Below, one piece after another: positions 1 through 10,701 of a stretch of 64,000 bases of DNA. The position numbers and the translations under genes are program-made. This DNA is from Histoplasma ohiense (Eukaryota > Ascomycota > Eurotiomycetes > Onygenales > Ajellomycetaceae). A model generated the notes under the pieces. The model was not told the origin of the DNA. It was given only the letters and a program-made list of their open reading frames with translations, and did no database searches. Numbering within the stretch: the stretch's first letter is position 1; the number at the start of each line of letters is the position of its first letter. Location of the stretch: NCBI GenBank assembly GCA_017607445.1, contig JAEVHH010000001.1, positions 6,510,001 through 6,574,000 on the forward strand, in the 5' to 3' direction.

Positions 1-3000
1 CAGTCTCAATCTTAGTTCTGAATACTTTGTACAAAGTAACAGAAGATGCTCTGGATTTTCATATAACTGACAATCTGAACATAGATCATTTAAATCATCT
101 TTAAACTTTGCTAAATATGATTTGAAATGTCCATGTCCAAGCTTTAGCTGCATTATTGTAGCAAAAAGTTTCTTCTTACACTTTATTGAGCAAGTCTTCC
201 ACTTTGGCTTAGTTTCAAATCTGGAATAATGCACACTTTTTCTTTGCATGAACCAGACATCTTGCCACTTTTGTAAACATAATTCTCTTATTCTTCTTTT
301 AATAAAAGACCATGTTACAATTCTTTGACAGCAGACTTCTAACTCAGTGGCTCTTTTTGCAGCTTTATCAGCCATTTCATTGCCATATATACCCATGTGA
401 GCAGGCACCCAGTGAAGATGAATAGAACAATTGAGTGAGATTTTTCTTTGAATATTTTGAAGACTTTTCAAAATCAGCTCTAGCATTGACTGTCCACTGC
501 TGATTTTATTACTTTGAAGTTTTTTAAACCCTGCTTGACTATCAGAGAATATTCAAATATGCTCAAATCTTTTCCATTGTTCAATCTTCATTTCAATCAA
601 TTTGAAAGTTCTTGAAATTGCAAATAATTCAGCATTAAAAACTTCTGACTCTTTTCCAATTTGCCAAGAATCAAGAATATAGTTTTTATCATTTTCTGAA
701 TATGCTATTCCAGCTCCAAGATTGCCTGTTTTCTCACATTTTGAGCCATCAGTGTATATAAGAATTGCTTTATTTTTCACTTGTTTCAAAAGCTTTAAAT
801 GTTCTTGAGTCTGATCTTCTTTTGAAAGTTGACTAATGTTTAAATCAACAAGATTATCAAGACTTTTCTTCTTAGGAGAGAGATTTTCAATAGCTACTCT
901 CTCTACATTTAAACTAGAGAAACAGTTCTTAATCATTGAGCAAATTCTAAATAACTGAGATGGTATCCTTCTTCTTTGTAAAGAACTTGAATTTTCAGAT
1001 AAATCAGTCTCATTCCAATCAAGATAAAGTTCCCAATCTAATTCTAATCCATTTGACTCATTTGGAAAAGAACTTGAAACTCTCTTTCTAATAGAATGAT
1101 GTGAATATAGCTTCATAATTCTGAGAGCATAATTCATACAGATTTTATCAAATCTCACTTGTGGTGGAGAAATAGAGGCTTCAATTTCCATAGCTTTAAT
1201 TGAAGTAGTTTTGAATACTTCTAGAATCTTTCTTAAAGCTGAGTTTTGAAGTTTTTGAAACCTTTCTATAAAGTGTTTTTGACCTCTCCACCACACCTGA
1301 ACTGCATAATCTGAAACAGAGGTCACACAGGCAATATATAATTGTCTCATTGCTTGAAATGTCAGACCTCTTTCAGTATTTGAAAGTCTCAATATACTGT
1401 TTAAAATTCTTTCAGCATTTGCAGTTTTTATTTGCACATGAGATTTAAAATTCAATTGAGAATCTAACCAGACACCAAGCCATCTAACTGAGTTTTTAGA
1501 TTTAACTGAATGACTTAAAAGCTTAACTTCAGTATCTTTTTCTCTGAAATTTGAATAAAAATGAATTAATTCAGTTTTGTCCATATCAAAAACAATGTTT
1601 TTTGATTTTGCTTTTTCAATCATTTCAGTTGCTGCTTGCTCAATCAAATTGCAGTTATTCACAATTGATTCTGAGCTTACAACTAGGCCTAAATCATCCA
1701 CATAGCTTGGAGTTCTCACCATAATTGCCATTTGTCTATCAATAAATAGAAACTTGATAAATATAGCAAACAAAATGGGTGAGACTGGGGAACCCTGAGG
1801 AACTCCTATCTCAATATCTGTTATATCTTGTCTCATTCCATCAAAAAGCAACTGAATAGTTCTTTTTGACATGAAACAGATAACCCATTTAATGAGAGAC
1901 TTTGGCATTCTCAGTTCTATCAAAGTATTGATCATTTGAGAAAGTGAAACACAATCAAATGCACCTTTTATATCAATAAACATTGCAGTTGTAACCATTT
2001 TTTCATTCTTTGCAAGTTGAATATCATGAACTACAGAGAGAACTGTATCAATTGCTGAGTTTTGCTTTCTACTTCCCATCTGATCATCATATAATAGATC
2101 AGTAGTAGCAGATAGAAAAGACAATCTAGTTGCAATTATCTTTTCCAGAATTTTTCCCAGGCAATTCAGCAGAGATATCACTCTATAAGATTTAGGAATA
2201 GTTGGTTTTCTATTGGGTTTTGAAAGAATAACTCCAACAGCATGCCTCCAGCACTTAGAGTGATACCCATATTTCAAAAGATTTGAGAACAATTCAAAGA
2301 GCTCATCTTTTAGTACTGAATAAAGCTCTTGAATTATTAAATGATTTATAGTATCAGCTCCTGCTGCTGTGACCTTTGAAGATGAAAAAATAGCTGTCTT
2401 TAATTCATCTTCAGTTAAGTCAGGCCATTCCCATTTCTTATCATGTTCATATTCATTATCTTCTTGCAAAGAACAAATCTCAGTTGAATTATTTGATGAT
2501 GGAAATAATATTCTCATAAAAGCTTGACATTTATCTTCAAATGAGCTAGCTATAATTTCCTCATTCTGGAAATTATAAGTTAATGTTGGTAGCTTAGACA
2601 TTGTTTTTGACTTAGTATATCTAAAAGCTTTGAAGATCTCTTTCCCCTGAGCATTTTCTAGAAAGTTATTCCAACAATCAGTCTTTGCCTTTTTAATTGT
2701 TGAGAAATAATCATTTCTAATATTCTTTAAATACTCAAATGAAACAAGATCTTCTTTCCAATCTTTTTTAACTCTAGCTAAATGTCTTCTTTTATTTGAA
2801 ATCTCATCATTCCACCAAGGCTTAGAGAATTCAGAGACTCTTTTCAATGGAATATATTTCTTTATACTTGAAAGAATAATCTCAGTGATTAAATTTGCTC
2901 TGTCTTCAAGCATTTTATCTGTAAGATTTGTATCTGATTTCCAATAAAGAGTTTCTCTATTCTCTAATTTCAACTTTTCAATCATTCTTTTCACTTCTGT

Positions 3001-3807
3001 CCACTGAGCTTTTTCAAAGTTGTATTGATTTGAATATAATGGGTTTTGAACTGTTTGATTACTATCCAATTCCATATCAACTTGAATTATCTCATGTCCA
3101 GTGGCAGCACCATTTGTTTCATTTGAGTCAACATACCAATTAAAATGTTTATTCTCATATAGATTCTTAGAGAAAAAACATAGATCAATAATTGACTTCT
3201 GTCTCAAACCTGGCTTGTGAAAAGTGGGAATATCTTGCTCATTTATCAACTCTAGTTTGTTTAAAAGTGCCCATTCAACTAGGTTTTCAGCTCTAATTGA
3301 TTGAGTTCTTTCTGAATTCCACCAAGAGTGATGAGCATTGAAATCCCCCATGATTATTGAGTTTTTTTCTGGTTTCAACTGCATTAAACATCTATCAAAT
3401 GTCCAAGTTCTATTGTTTTCTCTCAGTGATCTTTCATTGTAGATATTGATTAATTGAATATTTTCAAACTGTTTTTTCATATCCACAATGTCACCAACAA
3501 GAATATCAGAGTCAGATATCAAATCATATCTCAGATTGAACTGAAATCTTGAATTCTTTCTAGCATAAATTGCCACTCTAACTCTAATATCTGTTTTCTC
3601 TGGTAAAAAACAATAGTATGCTGGATGAGATACACTATACTCTTGATCAGCATCAAGTCTGGGTTCTTGAACAAGAATGAAGTCTGCCTTTTGCTCATAG
3701 CCAATTTGTAAACAGGAATAAAGACATGGATTTGTTCTGTCCACATTATTTTGAATAAATTTGATTTTTGTAGAGCTTTTAACATTTTTTTGTTGTTTTT
3801 CTGACAT
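1..3807 (-). CDS. LINE ORF2: endonuclease / reverse transcriptase / RNase H (partial, one in-frame TGA)
   Basis: Makes the nick at the insertion site and copies the element RNA there (target-primed reverse transcription). Starts at the ATG 3807-3805, 27 nt after the ORF1 stop. The N-terminal ~230 residues are an apurinic-type endonuclease (QEP, GDFNAHH, SIIDLCF, GHEI). RT occupies roughly residues 470-780, with GAADTINH, FIDIKGAFD, GVPQGSPVSPILF and the catalytic SYVDDLG. After ~1040 an RNase H begins (YTDGSK, then FSDSQ and HWVPAHMGIYGNEMADKAAK). A CCHC-like motif (CSDC...EHLLLLC) lies near position 50. A single TGA at 553-555, within the RNase H at a likely Trp or Arg position, splits the frame. 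Otherwise it is open to the left edge, where the C-terminus is cut off by the window. Confidence 0.92.
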
Positions 3808-3834
3808 TACACAAATATTAAGAAGTGTTTCTCT

Positions 3835-5349
3835 TTATTCAGAGTCAGATAATAGACTGAATCTATTATTCACAACTTCAACTGCTATCATATTCTGCAT
3901 ATGTGTATCTCTTATCTTTGTTTGAACAGGGGTTCTTGGTGACTTCTGTGATCTAATTTTTTGCTTTGCAGAAGGTTCAGAGATAGCAGATTCAGAGAGT
4001 TGAGAATTTCTTCTTTTTTGTTTATTGCTATTATTTACATTAGTAGAGACTGAGTTATTTGTCTGTACTGATGACTTTCCTGATTTGGGAGCAAATACAC
4101 ATTCTTTTGAATTTACAAAATGGGGCTCTTTACAATTGGCACACTTTGCAATGGATTTGGAATGTTCACACAATTTTCCCTTTTTCAAACATAGATGACA
4201 ACTGTGCTCAGCTGTCTTGTGAGATTGAGCACAAATTTGACATCTTACATTTCTCTTACAGAGATTTGCAAAATGACCATACTTCTGACAATTTGAACAC
4301 TGAATTTGAGATTTTAGATTTTCTCTTGTATCTTTAAATTCATATGTTCTCATTCTCATACCAGCAATTCTCACAAAGGAAAGTTTAGACTGTTCAAATG
4401 ACTCAGTTATGATTAGCACTGAAGCATTTTGTCTATTTTCTCTTTGCTCCTCATTGTTCAGCCAAATTGGCAGCTTTTTTAATTTGATTGAATTGAAGTC
4501 TTCAATTTCATGCTGAAGTTGAATCAGTCCATCATCATGATTGAAGATTGCTGTAGGTATGTCATGAAGAACAAACTTGCCCCATTTCTCATCTTTTTCC
4601 ACTGAAATCTCAGTTTTTAAAAGAGATTTTACTATGGGGGTCCAGATCTGTTGATTTTGAATCAGAAAATCAGAATTGAACTCAGGCATGGTAGTGAGAA
4701 TTATTGAATTTCCAAGAAAAGAGCTTTCAACTGAAGCTACAACTGATCTGTGTAGTTCAGATTCAAAGACAGAGTTTAATGCATGATTTATCTCATTTCT
4801 CATTTGAAAAATAAGACTTACATTTGATAGCATCTTTTTCTCAAAGACTTCTTTGTTAAAGATCTTAACAATTAGCCTTTGAGCTTTTGACTGAAGAAGT
4901 CTCTCATCTTTTAGCTCTTTTCTTGATTTTTCTGAACTCAGTGTATTCAGAGAATCAGCAGATTTTGAATTCTGAGTATATGTTTTTTCCAAGGATGCAA
5001 TTTTTATAACAGAAGAGGTAGAAGACACTGCTGCAGCTTGAGCATAAGTTCTCAGCTCTGTTTTCTGTTCTGTAGATTGAGATGAACTCAAAGATTTCAT
5101 CTCAAAAATCTTTTCTAGTTTAGAAGAGATTCCCAGTTTATATTTTAGAATCTCATTCAGTTGTCTTGCTTGAATTAGCAGTATATGAAGTACTTCAGTA
5201 TCTTTTTCCTCCATACATTGATTTTTCAAGCATTTGGCAGCATTTTCAAGGTTTTGAATTTCTTGCATCTGATCTTGATATTTCTTTTTTCGTTTTTTAA
5301 GAAACTCAATCTCAGGAATCTCATCAGAAAAGACATCCTTCTCTATCAT
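3835..5349 (-). CDS. LINE ORF1: gag-like RNA-binding protein with zinc knuckles
   Basis: 504 codons, ATG at 5349-5347, TAA stop at 3837-3835. In this family the protein coats the element RNA. The N-terminal ~120 residues are charged and coiled-coil-like, followed by a Ser-rich stretch. The C-terminal third carries three zinc knuckles in the order usual for Tad1/I ORF1: CSNCQKYGHFANLC (CX2CX4HX4C), CQICAQSHKTAEHSC and CANCKEPHFVNSKEC. A basic, Ser/Gln-rich tail follows. No internal stop. The same protein, 5'-truncated and broken, is found in L2 on the other strand, which confirms a repeat-family gene. ORF2 follows after 27 nt, suggesting translation by reinitiation. Confidence 0.9.
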   Translation of the reverse strand: MIEKDVFSDEIPEIEFLKKRKKKYQDQMQEIQNLENAAKCLKNQCMEEKDTEVLHILLIQARQLNEILKYKLGISSKLEKIFEMKSLSSSQSTEQKTELRTYAQAAAVSSTSSVIKIASLEKTYTQNSKSADSLNTLSSEKSRKELKDERLLQSKAQRLIVKIFNKEVFEKKMLSNVSLIFQMRNEINHALNSVFESELHRSVVASVESSFLGNSIILTTMPEFNSDFLIQNQQIWTPIVKSLLKTEISVEKDEKWGKFVLHDIPTAIFNHDDGLIQLQHEIEDFNSIKLKKLPIWLNNEEQRENRQNASVLIITESFEQSKLSFVRIAGMRMRTYEFKDTRENLKSQIQCSNCQKYGHFANLCKRNVRCQICAQSHKTAEHSCHLCLKKGKLCEHSKSIAKCANCKEPHFVNSKECVFAPKSGKSSVQTNNSVSTNVNNSNKQKRRNSQLSESAISEPSAKQKIRSQKSPRTPVQTKIRDTHMQNMIAVEVVNNRFSLLSDSE

Positions 5350-6085
5350 TTTGATAGATATTGATAGATTTAGATGATTTGATTGTGTTTCAAGCTATTT
5401 TTCCTACTAGTAATAGTAACTAGATTAAGTTTTTCAAGAGAACTTAATAAACTAATACTGATTTTTAGAGATAAATCAGTTAAATCTTCACAAAGTTGAG
5501 TGCTACAAACTTGACAGAGAAGGGGAGACTAATGATTTCAACTTGATTAAGTCAAGACTGAAATGTCAGTTTTTGAAAGAAAAACTAACAAAAAATACTC
5601 AGCTTTTTGAAGAGAAGCTGTTAAAACTAGTTAGTTATATTCTTTACTTCAGAAATCTCCCCACACAACAAGTGTGTAGCTCAATTGATAAAGAAAAGGT
5701 ATATAATAACCACTTGATCAGTATTAATGAAAGCTCTTCAGCCTTTGAATAAAATAAAAGAAATATGAATCTTTGGGCAGAAATTCTCTGTTTTATTAAC
5801 TCAGAGCTAAAACAGAGAAAACACTCTATCTCTTTCAAACTTTGTCTTTTTCTTAATTAAAAAGCTTCTCAAAGTTTCTGCTTAAACTAGGCCCCACCTC
5901 AGTTTAAGATTATATTCCTGAAAAATCAAAAGCTTTCAATACTAAATGAATTCCCTTTCATTCAAATTGAAACACTTTATCCTACTGAATAGCTCCCAAT
6001 AAGTTGAATATTGAGTTTCCAAAGAAATGGGTATGCAAATGAAGAATCAACAAGGTTAAACCTGCACTTTTTCCTTTATAATAGA
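5350..6085 (-). other. Gene-free AT-rich stretch, possible LINE L1 5' untranslated leader
   Basis: No ORF of substance. It lies directly upstream of ORF1 on the minus strand and shares its AT-rich, CG-poor character, so all or part of it may be the L1 leader and promoter. I cannot locate the element's 5' end, because the L2 copy lacks this part. Confidence 0.4.
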
Positions 6086-6109
6086 TTATATATATATAAA
6101 TATATATAT
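6086..6109. repeat. (TA)n-rich microsatellite
   Basis: Alternating TA run, interrupted by AAA, between the L1 leader and the CG-containing island that follows. Confidence 0.8.
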
Positions 6110-6174
6110 GAACTACTTGCAGGGACCAAGCTATCTTTCAAACACTGAAATTTCCACTTTTATCTTATGTTCTT

Positions 6175-6690
6175 ATCAATGGAGGGGTTATTCGAAGGGA
6201 TTCGATGAGGGATTCGAGGGACGATGGATTCGAATTGATGGGGTATGCACTAGTCAATTGTGCCGAGGTATCTTTTTGTTACTTGGCAGGCACGTGTGGC
6301 TGGGAGGTACTCAGGGGGGACTTGGCACGGGTGCGTTGGAACACGAAAATCGATCAGAGTTTTCTCAAACAGAGAATCAGGAATAACTCAAGCAACTGTA
6401 GATCAAATTGAATAAGATTTTAACAGATTATCAATATAAAATAGATCTATCTGTGATCAAAATCTGAGTTGATTTGACTCAGTATTGATGGAGTAATTGG
6501 ATGAACTGTTGAAGATCTGCCCAAGCAGATGCCAAAACACTATTCATCAAATATCTCCCTCAAAACCTCATCAAATCTTTTCAAATTTGCAGCAGTTACT
6601 GATGGAGGCAGCAGGAATCGATTGAGGGTACTCGCGTTGTCTAATTCGAAGAATTGGGCTCGTTCGGGGTTTTGCTCGTTGACACATCTT
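6175..6690. other. Segment with CG- and GG-rich blocks between the two LINE copies
   Basis: Around 6180-6370 and 6600-6680 the sequence keeps CG and runs of G, including a run of six G near 6315 and repeats of gattcga. The flanking LINE and LTR sequence is poor in CG. Short open frames exist (for example 6108-6386) but show no recognisable domain, and I do not call them genes. It may be host sequence or a remnant of an element that escaped the mutation process. No function is assigned. Confidence 0.5.
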
Positions 6691-7850
6691 CTTTGAAAAA
6701 GGAATATATTCAAGTCTTAAAAACTGCTTCTTCTCTGAGTTCTCAGATCACAGAGAAATCAAGAAAGAAATTGAAAGAGAAAAAGTTTCTTCAATCAAAA
6801 ACTCAAAGATTGATTGTTAAAGTCTTTAATAAGAAGATTTTTGAGAAGAAGATGCTGTCAAATGCAGATTTTATTTTTCAACTGAGAAATGAAATGAATC
6901 ATGCACTGAATTCTATCTCTGAATTCAAGCTACAAAAGTCAGTGATAGCTTCAGTTGAAAGCTCTTTTCTTGAAAACTCAATTATTCTCACCACTATATC
7001 TGATTTCAATTTCAATTTTCTTATTCAAAATCAGCAGATCTGAGCACCCATAATTGAATCTCTTTTAAAAACTGAAATCTCAGTTGAAAAGGATGAGAAA
7101 TGGGGAAAATTTGTGCTTCATGATATATCAACTGCAATCTTCAATCATGATGATGGGCTAATTCAGCTGCAACATGAAATTGAAGATTTTAATTCAATCA
7201 AGTTGAAAAAACTTCCTATCTGATTGAACAGTTCAGAACAAAGAGAAAATAGACAAAATAGCTCAGTTCTAATCATAACTGAGACATTTGAACAATCTAA
7301 AATCTCATTTGTGAGAATTGCTGATATGAGAATGAGGACTTATGAGTTCAAAGATATCAGAGAAAATCTAAAGACTCAAATTCAATGCTCAAACTGTCAA
7401 AAATATGGTCACTTTGCAAATCTATGTAAAAGAAATGTAAAGTGTCAGATTTGTGCACAATCTTATAGAACATCTGAGCATAATTGTCATCTTTGTTTGA
7501 AAAAGAGAACTCTGTGTGAGCATTCTAAATCTATTGCAAAGTGTGTCAATTGTAAAGAGCCTCACTTTGCAAATTCAAAAGAATGTGTATTTGCTTTCAA
7601 ATCAGAAAAGTCATCAGTACAGATGAATAACTCAGTCTCTACTAATGTAAATGATAGCAATAAACAAAAAAGAAGAAATTCTCAACTCTCTGAGTCTGCT
7701 ATCTCTGAATCTTCTGCAAAGTAAAAAATTAGACCACAGAAGTCACCAAGAACCTCTGTTCAAACAAAGATAAGAGATACATATATACAGAATATGATAG
7801 CAGTTGAAGTTGTGAATAATAGATTCAGTCTATTATCTGACTCTGAATAA
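6691..7850 (+). pseudogene. L2 ORF1 remnant (zinc-knuckle gag-like protein)
   Basis: Aligns by eye with L1 ORF1 from its middle to its TAA stop at 7848-7850, in one uninterrupted frame without frameshift. The first ~120 residues are missing. In-frame stops are TGA at 7041-7043 and 7221-7223, both at Trp positions of L1 (NQQIW, KLPIW), and TAA at 7722-7724 where L1 has Gln. The three zinc knuckles remain readable (7384-7600). The Trp losses are TGG to TGA, the same change that dominates in the LTR elements. Confidence 0.85.
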
Positions 7851-7877
7851 AAAAAAACACTTATTAATATTTGTGTA

Positions 7878-8125
7878 ATGTCAGAAAAACAACAAAAAAA
7901 TGTCAAAAGCTCTACAAAAATCAAATTTATTTAAAATAATGTGAACAGAACAAATCCATGTCTTTATTTCTGTTTACAAATTGACTATAAGCAAAAAGCA
8001 GACTTCATTCTTGTTCAAGAACTCAGACTTGATGCTGATCAAGAGTATAGTATATCTCATCCAGCATACTATTGTTTTTTATCAGAGAAAACAGATATTA
8101 GAGTTAGAGTGGCAATTTATGCTAG
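7878..8125 (+). pseudogene. L2 ORF2 fragment (endonuclease N-terminus)
   Basis: The ATG at 7878 lies 27 nt after the ORF1 stop, as in L1. The first ~82 residues match the L1 endonuclease start (NNV.RTNPCL, FILVQE). One TAA at 7932-7934 stands where L1 has Gln. The gene is cut by the LTR of A0 at 8126; apparent coding beyond that point is LTR sequence. Confidence 0.85.
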
Positions 8126-8722
8126 TGTAACAGACGTACTTCGATTAACGATTTGGTACTATTCTAATTACAGATTATGAATTGATTAAGGAAAGAAAGA
8201 GAAAAGAAATCAGAAGAAAAGGTTATATGAAGAGGGTTCTTATAGAGAGAAGTTCAGAGCAGAAGAATATCAGAAGCTGCTTCACAGTGAAGCACAGAGT
8301 GAAAGAACATTGAGAGATATGCATAAGAATTGTTAGAAACTACACAAGCACAGAGCATGGAGTGAGGGAATCATTGAGAGCTATGTGGAAGAATTGTTAG
8401 AGACTATGCAAGTGTGGAACACAGAGTGAGAGAATGTTAGAAGCTATGCAGAAGAATCATTAGAGACTATACAAATATGAAGCACAGAGCAGAAGAATGT
8501 TAGAAGCTATGTGAAAGAATCATTAGAGACTACACAAGCATAGAGCATGGAGTGAAAGAATGTTAAAAGCTACACAGAAGAATTGTTAGAAACTATATGA
8601 GTGTGAAACACAGAGCAGAAGAACATTGAGAATTATGTAAGATCACAACAGTCAGAAACAAGCAGATGCAGAAGAGAAGTTGATTGTGTAAGTTAATTAC
8701 TAACAGATACTAATCCATCACA
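8126..8722 (-). repeat. A0 3' LTR (five minisatellite units)
   Basis: Starts TGTAACAGACG and ends CATCACA on the plus strand (TG...CA). It is 597 bp against ~534 bp in most A LTRs, because a 63-64-bp internal unit (motif agaat.rttagagactayr) is present five times rather than four. Confidence 0.9.
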
Positions 8723-9791
8723 TTATCCCTCTCTATCAGAGTGAGTGAGGACTTATAGATGTCAAGGGTGGCGGTGTCCTCCAAGATGAACACAGATTCT
8801 CAGATTGAACAATCATATTCTATTCATTTGATAAGATATTCACAGCAGTGGTGGTTGATTCTATTGTCAAGAATTGCTTCAATTTCCCACTCAAGTTCAT
8901 TGTCTTCTTCTACAATGACAGATGGCTGTCAATCAGAGATTCTCTGTGAGAGAAATGAATCCTCAGCTGTGGGTTGGAGCAGATTTGTATGAAAGACATC
9001 ATGAATGTCAGATAGAGTGTTGAGTTGATAATTATATATGCCTAGCACTTTCTTCACTGTATATTTGATGTGATAGTAATCTAGTATATACAAGAGATGA
9101 TCTGTTCTTATGTTCTTGAGATTCAGTCAGATTTTGTCTTTTACATGATATCAAATTGTAGAACTTCTTCTGATGTTCATTTGATTCTCATAATCTTGCT
9201 GAGCACTGACTATTGAAGCTTCTGCTCATTTGTGAGCTTTCTTCAACTTGCTCACAATGTTCTCTGCTGTCTGTATGAGGCTGTGGGTGTATGCAGTTTC
9301 TCAGAGAGTCTCAGAAAAGTTCAGAATCTCTAAGTTGTATTCATATAAAAGAAAAAATAAGCTTACATCTATTGTGATGAAATCTCAATCATTAATCACA
9401 ATCTCAGTGTGTGACAGCAGATTGCTTCAGTTGTCTTGTGTATAATTGCAGAACTTACAGAGAATGTTCTTTACTATTTGTATCATTCTCTCAATAGCTT
9501 CATCAGTCTCTGAGTGATACACTGTTGATAACTTTCATTCAATTCTTAATAATTGACATACATGGGCTCAAAGTGCACTGATGAATTGACTGTCTCTATC
9601 TGACACAATGAATGAAGGCAGACTGTGTATATAATAGAATGAGCTTCTGACAAAGACATCTGCAACTACTTCAGCATTCATCTTATCACAGAGCTGTAGT
9701 ATTACACTCTTACTGAGTCAGTTGACAATGACTAGAATGTTCATAGAATCTCTGCTTTCAGATAAGAAAACTGCAAAATCAATAGCTATAT
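8710..9791 (-). pseudogene. A0 pol, C-terminal part (integrase C-terminus and chromodomain)
   Basis: The minus-strand frame ends with TAG at 8712-8710, 13 nt inside the LTR as in other A copies. It contains the chromodomain-like tail (Ile-Leu-Asp, then Tyr-Leu-Ile-Lys-Trp pattern) and the end of the integrase core. It has many in-frame stops, mostly TGA. It is cut at atatc by A1 and continues at 15873. Confidence 0.8.
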
Positions 9792-10325
9792 CTGTGATGG
9801 ATTAGCATCTGTTAGTAATTAACTTACGCAATCAACTCCCCTTCTGCACCTGCTTGTTTCTGGCTGTTGTGATCTTGTATAACCCTCGATGTTCTTCCAC
9901 TCTGTGCTTCACATTTATATAGTTTCTAACAATTCTTCTGTGTAGCTCTTAATGTTTTTCCACTCTGTGCTCTGTACTCATATAGTCTTTAATGATTCTT
10001 CTGTCTAGCTTCTTATGTTCTCCCACTCTGTGTTCCACACTCATATAGTCTCTAATGATTCTTTCATATAGCTCTCAATGATTCTTTCACTTCATATTTC
10101 ATGCTCATGTAGCTTCTAATGATTCTTACACATATTTTTTAATGTTCTTCTGCTCTATACTTCACTGTGAAGTAGCTTCTGATATTCTTCTGTTCTGAAC
10201 TTTTCTCTATAAGAACTCTTTTTGTACAATCTTTTCTTCTGATTTCTTTTCTCTTTCTTTTCTTAATCAATTTGTAATCTGTATTAGAATAGTGCTAGAT
10301 TGTTAATCAAAGTACATCTGTTACA
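9792..10325 (+). repeat. A1 5' LTR
   Basis: 534 bp, TGTGATGG...GTTACA. It contains the conserved ctctataagaa (TATA-type) box near 10206 and the aatcaatttgtaat site ~55 nt further on. That site is complementary to the sequence just after the LTR end (attatgaattgatt, pairing through one G:T). Confidence 0.92.
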
Positions 10326-10701
10326 TTATGAATTGATTCTTCTGTGTTTAAGATCTGAGTGCTTCATTATTAGTTCTTATATCTAAGTGTGTCATTATCA
10401 GTTCTTACATCTGAGTGTGTTGTTTACAGATCTGAGTGTCTAGTTGTTACAAGAGATTTCTTGTGAGTCTGAGTGTTCTTATTGTTAGTTATATAGACTG
10501 TTGTGTCTAAGTATCTGAAACACAATTGACTGTGTTCTACAAGGCCTGAGTGTCTATGAACTGTAACACTGTGAATAGCATTCATGAAGAAGCTTGATCA
10601 AGCTTAGTGCTGTAACACTGTGAATAGTGTCTGTGAGAGAATCAAATGTCTACAAGTATTTCTTTTCTTTTTTTTATTATTATATATTCTTAGATATTGA
10701 A
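10326..10701 (+). other. A1 untranslated leader with repeated TCTGAGTG motifs and a 16-nt palindrome
   Basis: Non-coding. About seven variants of the motif tctgagtgt are spaced at roughly 30-40 bp between 10345 and 10555. They are followed by the perfect palindrome aagcttgatcaagctt (10590-10605), flanked by two identical 18-nt repeats starting ctgtaacactg (10561-10578 and 10610-10627). The same layout occurs in the other A copies. The position suggests RNA packaging or dimerisation, which is inference. Confidence 0.7.

Larger units (their letters stand above)
1..5349 (-). mobile_element. LINE copy L1 (Tad1/I-like non-LTR retrotransposon), 3' end outside the window
   Basis: Seen: two consecutive minus-strand ORFs in the order gag-like ORF1, then endonuclease-RT-RNase H ORF2, with no LTRs. 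This is the layout of Tad1/I-clade LINEs in fungi. The 3' end lies left of position 1, so the tail and target duplication cannot be seen. The 5' end is undefined; an untranslated leader may reach to about 6080. CG dinucleotides are almost absent (one noticed, at 5291), yet both ORFs are nearly open, unlike every LTR element here. This is the best-preserved element in the window. Confidence 0.9.
6691..8125 (+). mobile_element. LINE copy L2, 5'-truncated and interrupted by element A0
   Basis: Similar throughout to L1 but on the opposite strand. It begins at the equivalent of about ORF1 residue 120 and stops abruptly after the ORF2 endonuclease sequence VAIYA, exactly where the A0 LTR starts with TGTAAC at 8126. 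In L1 the corresponding sequence continues after gctag with aaag, so gctag (8121-8125) is probably the target site of the A insertion. The remainder of L2 should lie beyond the right edge of the window. Confidence 0.85.

Noticed and set aside
5672..5692. tRNA- or SINE-like box A (tagctcaattgataaag)
   Set aside because: Resembles the D-arm of a tRNA, but I find no convincing box B, acceptor pairing or terminator run at the right distance.
6108..6411. Host gene in the CG-retaining island (92- and 68-codon ORFs)
   Set aside because: Two overlapping frames without recognisable domain, splice signals or support from context; reported only as an unexplained segment.
7941..8180. A 79-codon gene spanning the L2/A0 junction
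   Set aside because: The first part is L2 endonuclease; the last ~18 codons are LTR sequence. It is a chance fusion at an insertion point.
8300..8640. CRISPR-like regularly spaced repeats in the A LTRs
   Set aside because: The 63-64-bp units are contiguous, diverged minisatellite copies inside an LTR of a eukaryotic element; there are no unique spacers and no cas genes.
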